Of a DNA stretch of 29,490 nucleotides, positions 28,521 through 29,490 are shown piece by piece. Made by a program: the position numbers and the translations under genes. The notes below the pieces were generated by a model. It was given only the letters and a program-made list of their open reading frames with translations. It made no database searches and was not told where the DNA came from. Source of the stretch: a virus. Every line of letters begins with the position of its first letter. Position 1 is the first letter of the stretch. The stretch spans positions 1-29,490 of IMG/VR virus record IMGVR_UViG_3300025413_000094; one strand, written 5' to 3'.

Positions 28521-29490
28521 TTAGTCAAAGAAGCTATCAAGTGTGGATTTCTTTTCAGCACTCCACCCAATTGAGTTTAGAACAATTGATAGTGGATCAA
28601 GATATGCCTTTTCAAATTGTAGATCATAGTCGATATAGTTATTCAGACCAAATTCAGTAGGAAGTTCAGCAGGACTTGAGATCACATTTGTTCCGTATGG
28701 ATTCGGACTCTTTAGATAACAGAATTTAATCTTGTCACCATTTGCAATAGTATCAACTTGATTTCCCAATTTCAGATCGGATACAAGCTTATTATAAAGA
28801 ATACTACCTTTGACATGAATTGGTGTGCCCTTGATATACATTTCAGCACCACGACTGACATATTGAGTCAAATTGGAAACACCACGAGGTGAAGCAATAT
28901 CCTGAAATGGAAGTGACTTGAACTTTTCACGGAATTGAGCTACATAGTTCTGAAGATCCGTTTCGGTTTTATTCATGATAAGCCCAAACACACTCTTCAG
29001 TGCATCACGACAAGCCTGAGGAGTTGATGATTTCACGGCTTCGATGCCAGTCATCTTCAGTTTGGCTGTTTCATACGCAACGCCTTCCTGATTCCACACA
29101 TTTAGGATATAGCGCTTTTTGGCAGTCCAAATTGCCTTGTCAGCGATACATTCACGCTTCATGTGCATTTTCTGGTCAAAAGCACCTACACGGTCAGCCA
29201 GATCCTTATAGCACTTATCAATGAAAGGTTCGAACTTTTCTTTACATGCTTTGTCGAGCCATGCAACAATCTTTTTAGTGTCAGATTGATCCTGGAAGAC
29301 CATATCAACCAGATTGGAAACTGTTACATAAATCGAGTCGGTATCTGAAGCAACGATATAATCAAAGCCTTCGGTCTTGCAAAGCTTATTGAGATATTCA
29401 TTCATACGGTCGGCGATCCAACGAATGGACAACTGACCTGACATGGTAATTGCCTCAGCATGGTTGATGTCGAACCAACGGAAGTACTTA
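28521..29490 (-). CDS. 43: DNA polymerase, family B (T4 gp43), C-terminal part
   Basis: The frame continues through the right edge, so the ATG at 29442-29444 is internal and residues before it (KYFRWFDINHAEAIT) match polymerase sequence. Visible motifs are AITMSGQLSIRWIADRMNEYLN, motif C ASDTDSIYV (catalytic Asp pair) and the thumb-region AKKRYILNV and KMTGIEAVKSSTP. The C-terminus LDSFFD resembles the sliding-clamp-binding tail of T4 gp43. The exonuclease domain and the N-terminus lie outside. It acts at the fork with the gp41/gp61 primosome. No intein lies in the visible part. Confidence 0.95.
   Translation of the reverse strand, partial: KYFRWFDINHAEAITMSGQLSIRWIADRMNEYLNKLCKTEGFDYIVASDTDSIYVTVSNLVDMVFQDQSDTKKIVAWLDKACKEKFEPFIDKCYKDLADRVGAFDQKMHMKRECIADKAIWTAKKRYILNVWNQEGVAYETAKLKMTGIEAVKSSTPQACRDALKSVFGLIMNKTETDLQNYVAQFREKFKSLPFQDIASPRGVSNLTQYVSRGAEMYIKGTPIHVKGSILYNKLVSDLKLGNQVDTIANGDKIKFCYLKSPNPYGTNVISSPAELPTEFGLNNYIDYDLQFEKAYLDPLSIVLNSIGWSAEKKSTLDSFFD

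Noticed and set aside
28521-29444. Polymerase gene starting at the ATG at 29442-29444
   Set aside because: The frame continues to the window edge with clear polymerase sequence (KYFRWFDINHAEAIT), so that Met is internal.
1-29490. CRISPR arrays, tRNA or rRNA genes
   Set aside because: I saw no regularly spaced direct repeats and no cloverleaf-like segments in the short gaps. A tRNA or repeat search program was not run.

Overview
The window is a piece of a T4-like (straight-tailed myovirus) phage genome. It is AT-rich, and every convincing gene lies on the minus strand, so gene order runs from high to low coordinates. The T4 replication set is clear: family B DNA polymerase (gp43, 3' part), UvsX recombinase, gp41 helicase and gp61 primase. 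Around it are small proteins of the kind shared by marine and cyanophage-type T4 relatives. T4 late-promoter boxes (TATAAATA on the minus strand) occur at gene starts. The host cannot be named from the sequence.

Layout from the right edge leftwards. 29490-25728: polymerase C-terminal half, a small conserved protein, then uvsX. The uvsX gene is broken into two cistrons by a split intein, with a Vsr-like homing endonuclease gene between the halves. 25675-22245: gp41 helicase, six small genes including an HREDGPA-repeat protein, and a dCMP/cytidine deaminase. 22181-20742: a free-standing homing endonuclease, followed by a conserved protein that seems to start at an ATT codon. 20706-15734: a tightly coupled sugar cassette with three glycosyltransferase-like proteins, an NAD-dependent nucleotide-sugar epimerase, an FkbM-type methyltransferase and UDP-galactopyranose mutase. 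15705-14632: an unrecognised protein with a possible nuclease motif. 14595-10728: a HAD phosphatase-like protein and a run of proteins starting with a T4-type capsid-targeting leader, among them a ligase-like and a two-domain nucleotidyltransferase-like protein. 10728-4385: a fibre-like protein, a large repeat-bearing head-associated protein, a Dps ferritin-like protein, an EF-hand protein and a structural protein closed by a terminator. 4332-1846: conserved small proteins and a lysis cassette (i-spanin, o-spanin, holin-like). 1775-1: gp61 primase, three small proteins, and the N-terminus of a possible 2H phosphoesterase (Acb1/57B-like).

The strongest unusual signals are the following. (1) The fractured uvsX: its product can only be made by protein trans-splicing. 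(2) A regulatory module found three times, in which a late-promoter box overlaps the 5' arm of an RNA hairpin that hides the ribosome binding site. It sits in front of both homing endonucleases and in front of the unrecognised 14632-15705 gene, and it predicts translation only from late transcripts. (3) A cassette of enzymes that look as if they are packaged in the capsid and injected. (4) A galactofuranose-type glycosylation cassette. Several early-type promoters (TTGACA with 16-17 bp spacing) lie within perfect inverted repeats.
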